A stretch of 64,000 bases of DNA from Gari tellinella (GCA_922989275.2 OV277872.1:33273619-33337618), one strand, 5' to 3'; shown: positions 1-10,499, counted from the stretch's first letter. Program-made: numbers and translations. Notes: generated by a model from the sequence alone, not told the origin.

Positions 1-483
1 ACGGAAACCAGTCATTCTCTAGAGGCAATGAAAATTCTCTAAAAGCCTATACCGCACAGGGAATCCTGAAACTATTCCTTTAAAGATTATATGCACAGGG
101 AAACCTCTAGGTTCTCCAAAAGCCTATACCGCACAGGGAATCCTGAAACTATTCCTTTAAAGATTATATGCACAGGAAAATCTCTAGGTTTCTCTATTAA
201 GTTATGAGAATGCACTGGGAAACTTTTTTCTCTCAAGGTTATGCACAGGCGCAAACCTCTATTTCTCTAAAGGTTATGGGACCTGGGTTATGCACAGGCA
301 AACCTTTTCTAAAGGTTATGCACAAGGAAACCTCTATTTCTCCTAATGGCTATATGCAAAGGGATTAGACTCTATTTCTCTAAAGGTTTAATGCACAGGG
401 AAACCTTCTTGTGTTCCTAATCATATTCTATATGGAAAACCCTCAAATCTCAAAGGTAATTTTATACACAGGAAAATCCTCAA
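1..483. repeat. Degenerate minisatellite, 'TATGCACAGGGAAACCTCTA' type
   Basis: The stretch is built from diverged units around TATGCACAGG-GAAACCTCT-TTTCTCTAAAGGT. Near the left edge a 59-base segment starting AAAAGCCTATACCGCACAGG occurs twice without change, at 41-99 and 118-176, a 77-bp step. The array probably extends beyond the left window edge. Confidence 0.85.
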
Positions 484-751
484 GGTTTTAACCCAGTAAA
501 TCCTTATGAAGTAAAAGTTAATTAATTATTAAGTTCGAAAAAAACTTGATTTTGAAATGACCATGCAATTAGTACATCAGCTTGTTAATCATCCTTTAAT
601 TATAAGGGAATCCTGACTGTTTGTCTCTAAGCTAGAATTACATATTGTTTATCAGATCCCTACTGTGTCAAAGTGATCAATACTTGCTTAATGCTAGATT
701 CATATATAATCCCTTTCTATGTTGAAAACGAGCATAAGATAATATTATGTA

Positions 752-1135
752 TACAGTAAACCCCCTCTAAACCGGACATGTGTGAGGACAACAAAAAACA
801 TCCGGTTTAGAGGGGTTTCCGGTTTAGAGGGGTTTTAACCCATAGCGTGTTTCTAGTATGGAATATTAGGCTGACCACTTAAAGCAGGTTGAAAGTAAAG
901 CAGAATGCGCCTTAAGGCGCATTCTGCTTTACTTACAACCTGCTTTAAGCTATCATCTGCTAGAATATAGAAAATATTTCTGATGATATATGTTCAACTT
1001 CATCATGAATATAATCTCTTCAGTGAAGGAATAAATCAGTCGTAAAAACGGGTGGGAAACGGGACCAAAGTTTTTTGTACCGTTTAGAGAGAATTCCGGT
1101 ATTTAGAGGTTCCGGTTTAGAGGGGTTTTACTGTA
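752..1135. mobile_element. TA-flanked MITE, family M, with nested A fragment
   Basis: The ends are inverted copies of CAGTAAACCCCCTCTAAACC, bounded by TA on both sides (752-753 and 1134-1135), as in Tc1/mariner/pogo-type elements. A second copy of the terminal motif, CCGGTTTAGAGGGG, lies at about 800-835. Between 836 and about 1055 there is a partial family A element with its long hairpin (about 881-950). Confidence 0.8.
836..1055 (+). mobile_element. Family A MITE, partial, inside element M
   Basis: It starts TTAACCCATAGC, carries the A hairpin (CTTAAAGCAGG...GGCGCATTCTGC...CCTGCTTTAAG) and the AGAATATAGAAAATATTTC right body. The right terminal repeat is decayed. Confidence 0.75.
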
Positions 1136-1702
1136 TTTAATTTGCAACCGGTATCAACCATAAGAGAGCTCTGGTCAGGGTCTGCAGTTTGTTTTAATTT
1201 AATGTTTCTGAAATATTTTCTAGATCAGCCCTTAATTTAAATCAACATGTACTGGTCATTTTCCATACATAGTCTATTGAAAATTTTCATAAAAGAGAGG
1301 GTGCGATATTATTGAGAGGGATAATCCAAATCAAGGTAAAAAACTCGACATCTTCAATTCACCTAAGGCTATTTAGTATCGATTATCTCTTATCGGAATT
1401 TATAAACCCCAACGATGTATATATTGCTTATCTGCAAAGTTGTTAATGATTTTCAAGGACCTAGGATACAAATGAGTCGATAATCGACAGCTGTAAGTGT
1501 TTCGTTTAGAATTTATATCTCAGTATGTTTGACCCCAGCCATACGGCTATAAACCACATGTCGAAAGTGAGTCCTTGCCACTTATACCAAGCCATAAACC
1601 CTTGGAAAACTTATCATAAAATTGTCACAGGTTCAACTTCATATAGAAGTGCATGCATATTATAGTAGGCTGCCTGCCAAATTAACATTCTTGTCTTGTA
1701 GA
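1136..1702. other. No recognisable feature
   Basis: AT-rich unique-looking sequence. I see no TIR pair, SINE box or convincing exon on either strand. Confidence 0.5.
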
Positions 1703-1704
1703 TA

Positions 1705-2052
1705 CAGCGTTCCCTCTCTACAACGGCCCTCCCAATAACGACTCCCTCTTTACAACGACCCTTGTCTCAGTTCCCAAAACCGGACAATTATGTCTAACGC
1801 TTTTACTGCTGCAATGTCGTCTGCTTAAAATTGTCGTCGGCTGTTTTTCTTAAAATTACATATAAGTGGACATTTTGATAGAATAAATATATTTAATATA
1901 ATTTATGAGTGACAAACAGCTTGAATCCAGATCAGACGCCGCGTTTGCAAATATAAGCCAAGTCTTTATTTTCCCTCTCTATAACGACTACCTCCGAACA
2001 ACAAACACAATCTGTGTCTCCCATTGGTTGTCGTTGTAGAGAGGGAGCACTG
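1705..2052. mobile_element. TA-flanked MITE, family H, copy 1
   Basis: Ends are CAGCGTTCCCTCTCTACAAC and its inverse, with TA at 1703-1704 and 2053-2054. The interior holds the left arm of the GATCAGACGCCG hairpin (about 1915-1945) followed directly by TTTGCAAAT, so the right arm has been deleted. Compare the intact hairpin in copy 3 (33771-34136). Confidence 0.85.
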
Positions 2053-2090
2053 TATAACAAAACCATTCCTCAAGAAAGTTTCTAGTTTCC

Positions 2091-2349
2091 TTAACCCAGT
2101 ACCCCATAGCTTGTTTTAAATTTTGAAGATAGGTGATCACTTAAAGCAGGTTGAAAGTAAAGCAGAATGTGCCTTAAGGCACATTCTGCTTTACTTTCAA
2201 CCTGCTTTAAGCTACCATCTGCTAAAATAAAGAGAATATTTCTTATGAAACATATTTATAACTGTCTATTAAATTTGAACTGTTTTCTTCAGTGGAGCAA
2301 TGAATCTAAGGTGTTAATGTCATTGTGTATTTATGGGGTAATGGGTTAA
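2091..2349 (+). mobile_element. Family A MITE (TTAA-flanked), full length
   Basis: Reference copy for family A. TTAA is followed by CCCAGTACCCCATAGC, and the right end is TATGGGGTAATGGG-TTAA, so the ends are inverted repeats with a TTAA duplication, the pattern of piggyBac-like elements. A near-perfect hairpin lies at about 2141-2213, with GTGCC-TTAA-GGCAC at its dyad. Nested insertions elsewhere (13890, 15803, 30625) confirm TTAA as the duplicated target. No transposase is encoded. Confidence 0.9.
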
Positions 2350-2389
2350 CACTCAGAGCAACTAATATCTGCTAAAAGTTCAGAAAACA

Positions 2390-2720
2390 TTTCAGAAGCT
2401 TTCTGCTTTACTTTCAGCTTATTTAAAGCAACTCCTTTTCATAAAGATGAATTTATATATACATGTATATGGCCCTACAGACTTCTCATTTGGATCTGGA
2501 TGTTGGTACAGTTGTATGTAGATAAAAACTATATACCCACTTGACTATGAATATCTATCATCTGAACTATTAAATTGGCTAATGAAATAAGGAAAAGTTG
2601 TCCAAAAGGATTAAGAATGTCACTTACTGTCAGACAGATTCTATAAGAAATCAGTGTAGACTCGGATAAGACAGGATCTATCTTATCTGGGTCAACATTG
2701 TTTTCAAAAAGCATTCATAT
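2390..2720. repeat. Decayed hairpin-MITE remnants
   Basis: The half-hairpin AGCTTTCTGCTTTACTTTCA at about 2398 resembles the A/J hairpin arm. A weak GACCCAGATAAGA-like inverted pair lies near 2640-2700 on the minus strand. The 61-codon frame here is a by-product. Confidence 0.4.
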
Positions 2721-2930
2721 ATATGCCAATTAAAGATTTTAGGATGAATGACATGTAAAATTCACCACACCTAACCAAATTGACCATACATTTATATACT
2801 AAAAAATTTGATCCACTAAACCAAATTCATGGTTTAACGTTTCAAGTGTCTTTGTTTTTCTGTCACTGTATTTTAAACCGGACAATATTGAAAGCAGCTA
2901 ATGAACCAAAGACTGCTTTTCAATGGCCTT

Positions 2931-3144
2931 TTAACCCTTAGCCCGCCAAATAAATTGTCGTCTGCTATATTTCTCGTCTGCTTCAAGTTTCAAAGTGCTT
3001 CAAAGTTGCTCAAAATTGCTGAAAATGTTGTCCGAGTGTCAAACAGCTTGGATCCGGATGAGACGCCGAGTTACTCGGCGTCTCATCCGGATCCAAGCTG
3101 TTTTCATATGGAGCTATAGTCGTGAGTGGCAGGCTAAGGGTTAA
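2931..3144 (+). mobile_element. Family C MITE (TTAA-flanked), CCCTTAGCCCGCC subtype
   Basis: TTAA at 2931-2934 and 3141-3144 bounds the inverted ends CCCTTAGCCCGCC and GGCAGGCTAAGGG. The centre (about 3038-3102) is the hairpin AAACAGCTTGGATCCGGATG / AGACGCCGAGTTACTCGGCG and its mirror. The CGTCTGC-rich left arm is shared with other C-group copies. Confidence 0.85.
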
Positions 3145-3374
3145 TAGAACTATCAAAATTGTGAGCTCATTTTCTCTAAGTGATCAAGTTCCCTCATTTA
3201 AACTTCCAACATACATGTAATTTATAAGATAGTTTTATTCTTTCAATGGTCCAGTAAAACTTGCATTCTGCAGTTACACAATGCAGAAACTATTCGGTCA
3301 TTTCAAGACAGATCACTAGTGCTTAATTCAGGACAAAGACAAAAGAAAGCTTCTACAGTCCTGGGCTTTCCGTA

Positions 3375-3609
3375 TAAACCCTTTATCCCATAGCCTGTCT
3401 CTATAGTGTTGAAGACAGGTGACGACTTATAGCAGGTTGAAAGTAAAGCAGAATGGGTCTTAATTAAGGCCCATTCTGCTTTTCTTTCAATCGATCTGCT
3501 TTGAGCTAGCCGACCATCTGATAGCGAAAAGACTTTAATTGGAACTATTTTGTTCAGAAGCGGAATAAATTAGAGGTGTAAAAGGTGTATTTATGGGGTA
3601 ATGGGTTAA
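3375..3609 (+). mobile_element. Family A MITE
   Basis: The left end is degraded (TAAACCCTTTATCCCATAGCC); the right end TATGGGGTAATGGGTTAA is intact. The hairpin at about 3431-3505 has a GGTCTTAATTAAGGCCC centre. Confidence 0.85.
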
Positions 3610-4069
3610 GCCACTATCTTTATGTAAGTGTATTTGATTCATCTTCATTTGAATGACTGTTATATTAGGATAAGTGTACTATTCAGAGGTACACTGTTTG
3701 CTTTTAGGAAACATATATATGCATGATTCAGGTTCAAATGGTTGAATTACCAACCTTTGAACTATTTACTAGTAATTGCACGACTTTTCGTCAACAACAT
3801 TAAGAATAAGAATGTTCAAGGCCTGCCAATATCATATATCTGTCAGTTATTTAAAGTGTTAAGCATGGCACAATAGTTAAACACACTGACCTGTGACAAG
3901 TTATTATTTAAACAAGTTCAACTTCAAACAATGTCATTGGGTATATGTGGCGTAAAGTTTCACTTCTCTTTCTTAGTGAATTCTTAACCCTGCTTAACAC
4001 TGAACTTTTTTTCTGAACATTTCCAAACTTTTTGCATTTATTTCTCTGTCAATCTCTATGTTAACATTT
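3610..4069. other. No recognisable feature
   Basis: AT-rich unique-looking sequence with no supported element or exon. Confidence 0.45.
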
Positions 4070-4262
4070 AAGAAATAATAAATCAATACCAGTGTTTTAT
4101 AGTGCAATTGAACATGGGTAGGAGTTGAGATGTGTAGTAATTTAATCACGAGGCCACTATTAGGCCGAGTGATTTAAGTACAAGCATCTTAACAGCTACC
4201 CGTGTTCGATTGCACGATAAAACACTGGTATTAATTATTATTTCGATTCTAACACTTCAATT
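4070..4262 (+). mobile_element. Family F palindromic element, copy 1
   Basis: Long inverted arms run from AAATAATAAATCAATACCAG and end CTGGTATTAATTATTATTTC. The loop region has CACGAGGCC...GGCCGAGTG. A conserved single-stranded tail GATTCTAACACTTCAAT follows the right arm and is also present in the copy at 56310-56500, so the element is larger than its palindrome. Confidence 0.7.
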
Positions 4263-4336
4263 CAATTTTAACCTGCTTTAAGAAATCACCTGTCTTCAAA
4301 ACAAAGAAACAAGCTATGTGGTAAATAAAGGGTTAA
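4263..4336 (-). mobile_element. Family A fragment (right terminus, reverse orientation)
   Basis: It reads AACCTGCTTTAAG, CACCTGTCTTCAAAAC, then GTGGTAAATAAAGGG-TTAA. It stops at the TTAA shared with the adjoining B element. Confidence 0.7.
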
Positions 4337-4583
4337 CCCTTTGAACCCTAGTCCCGCATATAGGCGTGCTTTTCAAACAGCATACATGTGAAAAGTGCAC
4401 TTGTCCTATGCAAACAGTGAATACCCAGATCAGAGGGCTCCTTACGGAGCCCTCTGATCTGGGTCTTCACTGTTTGTCTTAATGCAAAACATCGACAAAA
4501 ACAAGCCTTAAAAGTCAGAAATGGACTAGACAGAAATGGAAACTGGAATTGTCCATTGAAAGTTTCAGGGAGGAAAGAGTTAA
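4333..4583 (-). mobile_element. Family B MITE (TTAA-flanked), full length
   Basis: Reference copy for family B. Between TTAA at 4333-4336 and 4580-4583 it runs from CCCTTTGAACCCTAGTC to GTTTCAGGGAGGAAAGAG. The central hairpin (about 4407-4478) has arms CAAACAGTGAA-ACCCAGATCAGAGGGCTCC and a TTACGGAG turn. The outer CAAACAGT and inner GATCAGA blocks are also found in the C, E and H hairpins. Confidence 0.88.
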
Positions 4584-4706
4584 TTAATATAGAACTATAT
4601 CTTACAGTACTGGAAATATTCATGATTGTATACAGTGGAACTTTATCATTTTGTGAAGGAATGAATTAAAGATGTGAAAAGGTATATTTATAAGGTAATG
4701 GGTTAA
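4584..4706 (+). mobile_element. Family A fragment (right half)
   Basis: It contains the AAATATTCATGA body and the right terminus ATTTATAAGGTAATGGG-TTAA. That TTAA (4703-4706) is also the left flank of the next A copy. Confidence 0.7.
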
Positions 4707-4955
4707 CCCATTATCCCATAACATGTTTCTGGTTTTGAAAACGGGCGATTACTTAAAGCAGGTTGAAAGTTAAGCAGAATGCGCCTTATGGCGCATTCTG
4801 CTTTACTTTCAGCCAGCTTTAAGCTACCATCTTCTAGAATATATGAAATAGTTCTAATGAAACATACTCATAACTGAATAAATTGGAACTATTTGCTTAA
4901 GTGGAGGAATAATATTACAGGCGTAAAAAGGAGTAATTATGGGGCAATGGGTTAA
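4703..4955 (+). mobile_element. Family A MITE, full length
   Basis: Ends CCCATTATCCCATA and TATGGGGCAATGGG lie between TTAA at 4703-4706 and 4952-4955. The hairpin is at about 4753-4822. Confidence 0.88.
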
Positions 4956-5084
4956 GCAACCATCAACATTAAATAGCCCAAGGGTCTTCTATCTAGTGTC
5001 TTGTGGGTTATTAGGTTCCCATTTTGATCTTACATGAACCAGTCTACTTAGAATTCTGGGTACAGTCAAATAAATACTGCTTTA

Positions 5085-5150
5085 AATAAGCAAACAATGA
5101 GACCCTGATCAGAGGGCTCCTTTTGGAGTCCTCTGATCTTTGTCTATGTA
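5085..5150. mobile_element. Family B hairpin remnant
   Basis: AGCAAACAATGAGACCCTGATCAGAGGGCTCC-TTTT-GGAGTCCTCTGATC is the B-type core without terminal repeats. Confidence 0.6.
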
Positions 5151-5521
5151 CAATGTTAGCAAATGTTATTATTAATAAGTATATTTAAATAGGTCCATGG
5201 TGTTGAAAGAGTTTCCATGGGAGTGACTGTAAATTGATTTTGTTTTGACATTTATAGCATTTCAATTAAGTATTCATTTATTGCGTTCTTATGTTAATTC
5301 TTTTAAAGCCAGATCTGAGATCATAATTACCTAATATGTTTGTGCAGCCGTGTAAAGCTTAATATTATAATAGCTAAATGCCTTTATAGTTATTGTGTAA
5401 ATGATAATCATTTATACACACATTTATAAATACAAGTTCTTTTTCTAGGACATTAAGCAAGGCTTCAACTTTTATATATATGTACAAGTTTCTAGCTCAA
5501 ACAATCACAAACAAACTTGTG
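5151..5521. other. No recognisable feature
   Basis: AT-rich sequence; no supported element or exon. Confidence 0.45.
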
Positions 5522-5597
5522 CTTTACTTTCAACCTGCTTTAAGTGGTCTCCATATGATCTACAATACTAGAAATAGGCTATGTGGAAATGGGTTAA
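5522..5597 (-). mobile_element. Family A fragment
   Basis: GCTTTACTTTCAACCTGCTTTAAG to ATGTGGAAATGGG-TTAA is the right third of a reversed A copy. Its TTAA is shared with the following G element. Confidence 0.7.
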
Positions 5598-6136
5598 AGC
5601 GACTCGCAACCAGATGGTGCATTAAAAATAGTAATTTGTAAATATGTGTCAAACGCTTATATAAATGGTAAAGAATTAGTTTAGGATAAGAAATTCTGTT
5701 TAAAAAATGTATTTCAATAAAAAAAATATTGGTCTCTGGTGGGATTCGAACCCGGGGCCCGGCATTGGCGGACAGAAGGCAAAATAGGGGAAACCGCTTA
5801 GACCAATGGACCACGGAACTATCCGTTTATCTCGGATCGATTTAACGTATTTCAATGTGTAGCGATCGAAAGTGCATACAACTTTGTAATTCGGCTCGTG
5901 TTTATGTCTGAGCCCGTGTAGAGAAGCAACAACAACAACTATACCATCTACTAGTCGGTATAGAAAAACGATGGAAAATATCTAAAAATCTAAGATTCGG
6001 TGACGATTCTTGAGACTTTTTTTGGACTGATCATATTTTTTTGATGTCAGTAGCCAAATAATGCCACAAATTTGCTTTTATTTGAGTAATTTATTTTATT
6101 TTGACAAGTACACCATCCGGTTGCGAGTCCCTTTAA
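5594..6136 (-). mobile_element. Family G element, copy 1: TIR element with tRNA-like module
   Basis: Terminal inverted repeats AG[C/G]GACTCGCAACC(A/G)GATGGTG are bounded by TTAA at 5594-5597 and 6133-6136, giving a 535-bp interior. On the minus strand at about 5815-5730 there is a tRNA-like module. Its A-box-like sequence is TGGTCCATTGG and its B box GGGTTCGAATCCC is perfect; a long gap between them recalls a type II (Leu/Ser-like) tRNA. An A-rich, SINE-like tail follows on the side nearer 5594. Copy 2 (61830-62344) shares both ends and the right body. A TIR element carrying a Pol III-type promoter is unusual; a SINE captured by a MITE is the simplest reading. Confidence 0.75.
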
Positions 6137-6156
6137 AGCATAGTTTTAGTTCTGCA

Positions 6157-6267
6157 TTGACCCTTAGCCTGCCAGTCACGACTATAGCTCCATATGCAAA
6201 CAGCTTGGATCCGGATGAGACGCGAAAATATAGCAGACGACAATTTATTTGGCGGGCTAAGGGTTAA
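6157..6267 (-). mobile_element. Family C MITE with internal deletion
   Basis: CCCTTAGCCTGCC and GGCGGGCTAAGGG ends with TTGA/TTAA flanks. The hairpin stops at GGATGAGACG and jumps straight to CGAAAATATAGCAGACGAC, so one arm and the dyad are missing relative to 2931-3144. Confidence 0.8.
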
Positions 6268-6639
6268 TGCTAGGTGAGGACAAAATGCAGAAACAGGCTT
6301 GAGCATAATTATACATGTAGGAAAGACCCTAATCAGGCTGCTCCCTCAGAAGCAGTCTGAACAGCTACAGCCTATTGTGTTTGCTATTTGTTTGCACATT
6401 TGGGACAATTTAAATAACTGTGATAAAAGCAATAAGTTAAACCTTTAGGATACGTTTCAGCAACTATAAAAACTAGGTGTCCCAATTTTAAGAACTTTTA
6501 CAATAGGTGGTGGCAAAGTTACTCAATATCTGATCAAGATCCATTGATCCAACCTGTTTGTGACTCGCAGATAGCATATGATTGTATAACGAGAGTTGTC
6601 AGAGAGACAGCAAAGCTTGCCTTTGGCATATTTAGAAAC

Positions 6640-7660
6640 TTAAAAGCAGACTCTGAGGTCAAGGTCACAAAGGTCAACTTTTTGTGTGCTTGGAAAGGTT
6701 TTGTCCATATACATATGCAAACCAAATATGAAAGTAAAACTGCAAAAGACAGGAATTATAAGAATTTGTAGAAACCTAAATGTGGGCCCTAAGTTCAAGG
6801 TCAAGATCACTGGGGTCAAACTGTTTAAAATGCACAGAAAGGTCTTGCCCATATACATATGCATACCGAATATATGAAAGGAATATCTCAATGGACATAG
6901 GAGTTAGAGGCATTTTGAGAATCATAAACACAGATTTTGAAACCAAAATGTGGGCCTTAACTGCAAGGTCAAGGTCACTGGGGTAAAAATATGTGTGTGC
7001 ATGGTAAGGTCTTGTCCATATACACATGTATACAAGATATGAAAGCAATATCTCGTGGCACATGGGAGTTATACACATTCAAGGTCAAGGTCACTGGGCT
7101 GAAACCTTTTATGCATGAAAAGGTATTGTCCGTATACACATGCATCCCAAATATGAAAGGAATATCTCAATGAACATGAGTTACAGGCATTTTTCAAAAC
7201 CTAAACACAGATTTCGAAACCTCAACACGGGTCCTAATTTCAAGGTCAAGGTCACAGGGGTAAAAAAAAACATTTATTTGCATGGCAAGGTCTTGTCCAT
7301 ATACACATGCATATCAGATATGAAAGGAATATCTCAATGGACATAAGAGTTATAATTATATAATTAAGCATTTTATGAAACCTAAACCCAGATTTCAAAA
7401 CCTAAAGGCGGGCCCTATGTTCAAGATCAAGGTCATCAGTAGGCTGAACATTTTTGTATGCATGATCAGGTATTTTTCGAAACCTAAACACAGATTTCGA
7501 AACCTAAACACAGGCCCTAAGTTCAAGGTCAAGGTCACAGGGGTCAAACCTTTTGTGTGCATGGAAAGGTCTTGTCCATATACAAACACATACCAAATAT
7601 GAAAGCAATCTCTGAAGGGACATATGAGTTATAAGCATTTTCTTAAAACTGCTAACGCAA
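6640..7660. repeat. Imperfect tandem repeat with AGGTCA direct repeats
   Basis: Seven diverged units contain AAACCTAAACACAGATTTCG, GGGCCCTAAGTTCAAGGTCA, CATGGAAAGGTCTTGTCCAT and ATATGAAAGGAATATCTCAA. Anchors fall near 6656, 6795, 6963, 7080, 7241, 7421 and 7523, so unit length varies from about 100 to 180 bp. Few stop codons occur, which creates overlapping frames on both strands that are not genes. The end (about 7665) has AACCGGAACGGCAACGCC. Confidence 0.85.
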
Positions 7661-8424
7661 ACCGGAACGGCAACGCCAATGACTGGGGGACAACATAATG
7701 ATAAATTTGAAGCTCTTTGACACAGTCCGGCGAGCTACAAACTAAGAGAAGTAAAAAGTTTGTTTTTTTTCCAAATCAAAAGCAGATGACATTTTGAGGA
7801 GACAATTATTTATACAGTGCCCAAAGGTTAAGGGTGTGCTGTTTGATCCTTGTTTTTCCAATAACCTTTAAAAGGCTGGAAATTATTAGTATACACAGAA
7901 AGTTACTAAGCGTACCAAGAGGGTACATTCATCCCTCTAGGATCAGGATATGAACCGTTTCTGTTAACAACAAAAGATTCTCACAAAACTTGTTTATAGA
8001 TTCAGTGAACTTGATCAATGGTTGAAGATATTGAAAAATCAATTTTTGAAAAAAATTACATATGACTGATACATTCCATTGATCCAATCTTATACCCAAT
8101 TTCAATACCAAAGACGGTTTTAATATGACTAAGGGATTAGCTGGATTAACTTCGATTTCAATACTATACTACTGCGAACAACAGAGATAGATATAAAACA
8201 CATAACTGTCAAAATCAGCCCTGCTTTATCGGGCCAATGTTATTACATATTAATGCTGATAGGATCTATTAGCCTGCAATAAACATGCTATCTCTTTTCA
8301 TTAGCTGTCTATCTCTAAACTAGACTTATGAACAGGTTAACCCCTTTCAGTATAGTGCAAATCAACTCATTTTTTTATCCACTCATTATTTGGATTAAAT
8401 AATAGGTGAATGGGCTTTTATATC
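7661..8424. other. No recognisable feature
   Basis: Unique-looking AT-rich DNA. A 60-codon minus frame at 7929-8111 has no recognisable homology. Confidence 0.45.
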
Positions 8425-8690
8425 ATCCATTGCTCCATTAATACACCTTTTTATGCCTTTAATTTATTCCTCCACTGAGGAAAATAGTTCCTCTTTTTAC
8501 ATGTAACAATCATGAACATGCACCATAAGAAATATTTTCTATTTAATAGCAGATGGTAGCTTAATTAAAGCAGGCTAAAAGTAAAGCAGAATGTGCCTAA
8601 AGGCGCATTCTGCTTTACTTTCAACCTCACAACAACTTTAAGTAGACACCTGTCTTCAAAACTAGAAACAGACTATGGGGTAAATGGTTA
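8425..8690 (-). mobile_element. Family A MITE, reverse
   Basis: The body reads CCTTTTTATGCCTTTAATTTATTCC at the left and ACTATGGGGTAAATGGTTA at the right. The hairpin at about 8565-8642 has a small insertion in the right arm. Confidence 0.8.
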
Positions 8691-9383
8691 GTGTTTACTG
8701 CAACCTTTGTGGAACCGGTACTTATCATGTACATGTACTATACTAAATCCCTTACGAAAACCAATCTTCTCTCTGATCATTTGATTCTTTTGTGTTAAAA
8801 TGCAAATACATTCCAATAGGGGGTACTTCCCTCACAATAGAAATAATTGGTCTACAAACAGAGTTTCCGAGGGCATGAAGTGAATAGTAGCCTGAAAAGT
8901 GGATTACAGTGCTTTATATATATTTCACAAGTACCCCCAAAAGGTATACATAAAGATACCTAACAATGAACTTTTTACATGGTGATTTATCTTTTACAAA
9001 ATATTTATTTCACCTCTTAGTACAAGAAGAAAACGATTCCAAAACTCAAACACTTTGCTAATTGCATTTAAAATGTCAACCCTCGATCTCTCTTCATATT
9101 AATTGCAAACCCACTCATAACTAGTTACTCAAATTTTCTCCAAGTTTAAAGACATATAACCCCAGTCCACACATTCATTCCCCCCCCCCCCCCCCCCCCC
9201 CCCCCAACTGTTTGCAAAGGTCTAATCCTACTTTTATCGCTAGCATTGGAATTTTAAGAGTTAAAGCATTCTGGACCATACTAATATATGTAACACAACA
9301 TCAATTTCTAAGACAGAACCATTTAAAACAGGCCTATGTCGTATGAAATTAATTGAACAGTCTTAGGCCTATGAATTGCAGCC
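8691..9383. other. No gene; homopolymer C run inside
   Basis: Unique-looking sequence. The only clear feature is the C tract at 9180-9205. Confidence 0.45.
9180..9205. repeat. Poly-C tract (26 C)
   Basis: An uninterrupted run of 26 C, i.e. poly-G on the minus strand. The exact length may be affected by sequencing or assembly. Confidence 0.9.
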
Positions 9384-9647
9384 TTAACCCTTTACTCCAT
9401 AGCATGTTTCTAGTATTGAAGATAGGACTAAGGTGATCACTTAAAGCAGGTTGAAAGTAAAGCAAAATGTGCCTTAAGGCACATTCTGCTTTACTTTCAG
9501 CCTGCTTTAAGCTATTATCTGCTAGGATATAGACAATATTTCTTATGATACATATTCATGACCTTATAAATGTGAACTATTTTCTTCAATGTAGGAATAG
9601 ATAAAAGGCATAAAAAGGCATATATATCATATGGGGTAATGAGTTAA
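9384..9647 (+). mobile_element. Family A MITE, full length
   Basis: TTAA-CCCTTTACTCCATAGC to ATATGGGGTAATGAG-TTAA, with the hairpin at about 9439-9510. Confidence 0.88.
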
Positions 9648-10057
9648 GGCCTATTAAATCAATTGAGCATGCAGTCTTAATTGGTCATTGACAAATGAAG
9701 TGATAATATACATGCATTAAAGGGTATATTATGACTACTGTAATAATAACTACATGCAGTCTCAATTAGGAGCTTTCTGCTTTACTTTCATCTTGCTTTA
9801 AAATAATCAGTCACCTCCAGATCCCATAAAACATGAAACCATGCTAGATATCGTGATTGACAGAAGCTGAGGAGAAACTTTCAAACAAACAATTGGTTGA
9901 CCTTTGAGAAAATGACAATTATGCGTCACTACGGAGTGGCACCTAGTGCTGCTTTATGAGGAAACTAATTCCAAGGACACGTCTGACCTCTTGATGTAAC
10001 CCAGCTTCTCAACTCTCAACAGGTTAAGTTTTCAAAAAGTCTAACGGGATTTTAACT
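9648..10057. other. Mostly featureless; one half hairpin
   Basis: AGGAGCTTTCTGCTTTACTTTCATC at about 9769 is one arm of a J/K-type hairpin. The remainder shows nothing supported. Confidence 0.45.
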
Positions 10058-10259
10058 AGAGTGCCAGACAAGAGGGAGTTATAACTGAGCAAATTCAACA
10101 TTTTCTAACTCATTTCAGCACCAAATCCTATTGTGTTACTACTCATTAGAATCGTCTATTCCAGACCATTCTAATGAGTAGTAACACCATAGGGTTAAAT
10201 GCAGAAATAAATATTTTAGTTTTTGATATACACATGTACTCCCCTTATCTGGAGCTCTG
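10058..10259 (-). mobile_element. Family D MITE
   Basis: Ends AGTGCCAGACAAGAGGGAGT and ACTCCCCTTATCTGGAGCTCT are inverted. The central inverted repeat TGTTACTACTCATTAGAATC / GATTCTAATGAGTAGTAACA (about 10134-10188) is broken by CATTCC-type changes at its tip. I found no clear target duplication. Confidence 0.8.
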
Positions 10260-10347
10260 AATAATAGACATCACACATACACACAATCAACCTCCCTATT
10301 TCAACCTTCCAGTGACTTGTTTATATGGAGGTGGCAGCTTAAACCGA

Positions 10348-10499
10348 AGTGTCTTTTAGCACATTTGAATTATTCCTCCGCTAAAGAAAATAGTTCCAAT
10401 TTATGGTCATAACCATTTACCAAAATAAATATTTCCTATAATGTTATCCTAGCAGATGGTAGCTTAAAACAGGCTGAACGTAAAGCAAAATGTGCCTTT
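10348..10499 (-). mobile_element. Family A left half, interrupted at its hairpin centre
   Basis: It reads GTGTCTTTTAGC, TTATTCCTCCGC, then the left hairpin arm up to AAATGTGCC, where the next A copy begins at TTTACCC. This matches the self-insertion at 15803. Confidence 0.65.

Noticed and set aside
5730..5815. Functional tRNA gene
   Set aside because: A and B boxes are present but I could not form a matching acceptor stem and the gap is too long; it is embedded in a repeated TIR element. The same applies to 23049-23126, 28300-28370 and 61950-62040.
6544..7602. Overlapping frames on both strands
   Set aside because: They follow the tandem repeat units and change frame between units; no protein homology recognised.
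9180..9205. Poly-C tract as a telomere- or replication-related signal
   Set aside because: It is a plain homopolymer without repeat structure; length may be an assembly artefact.
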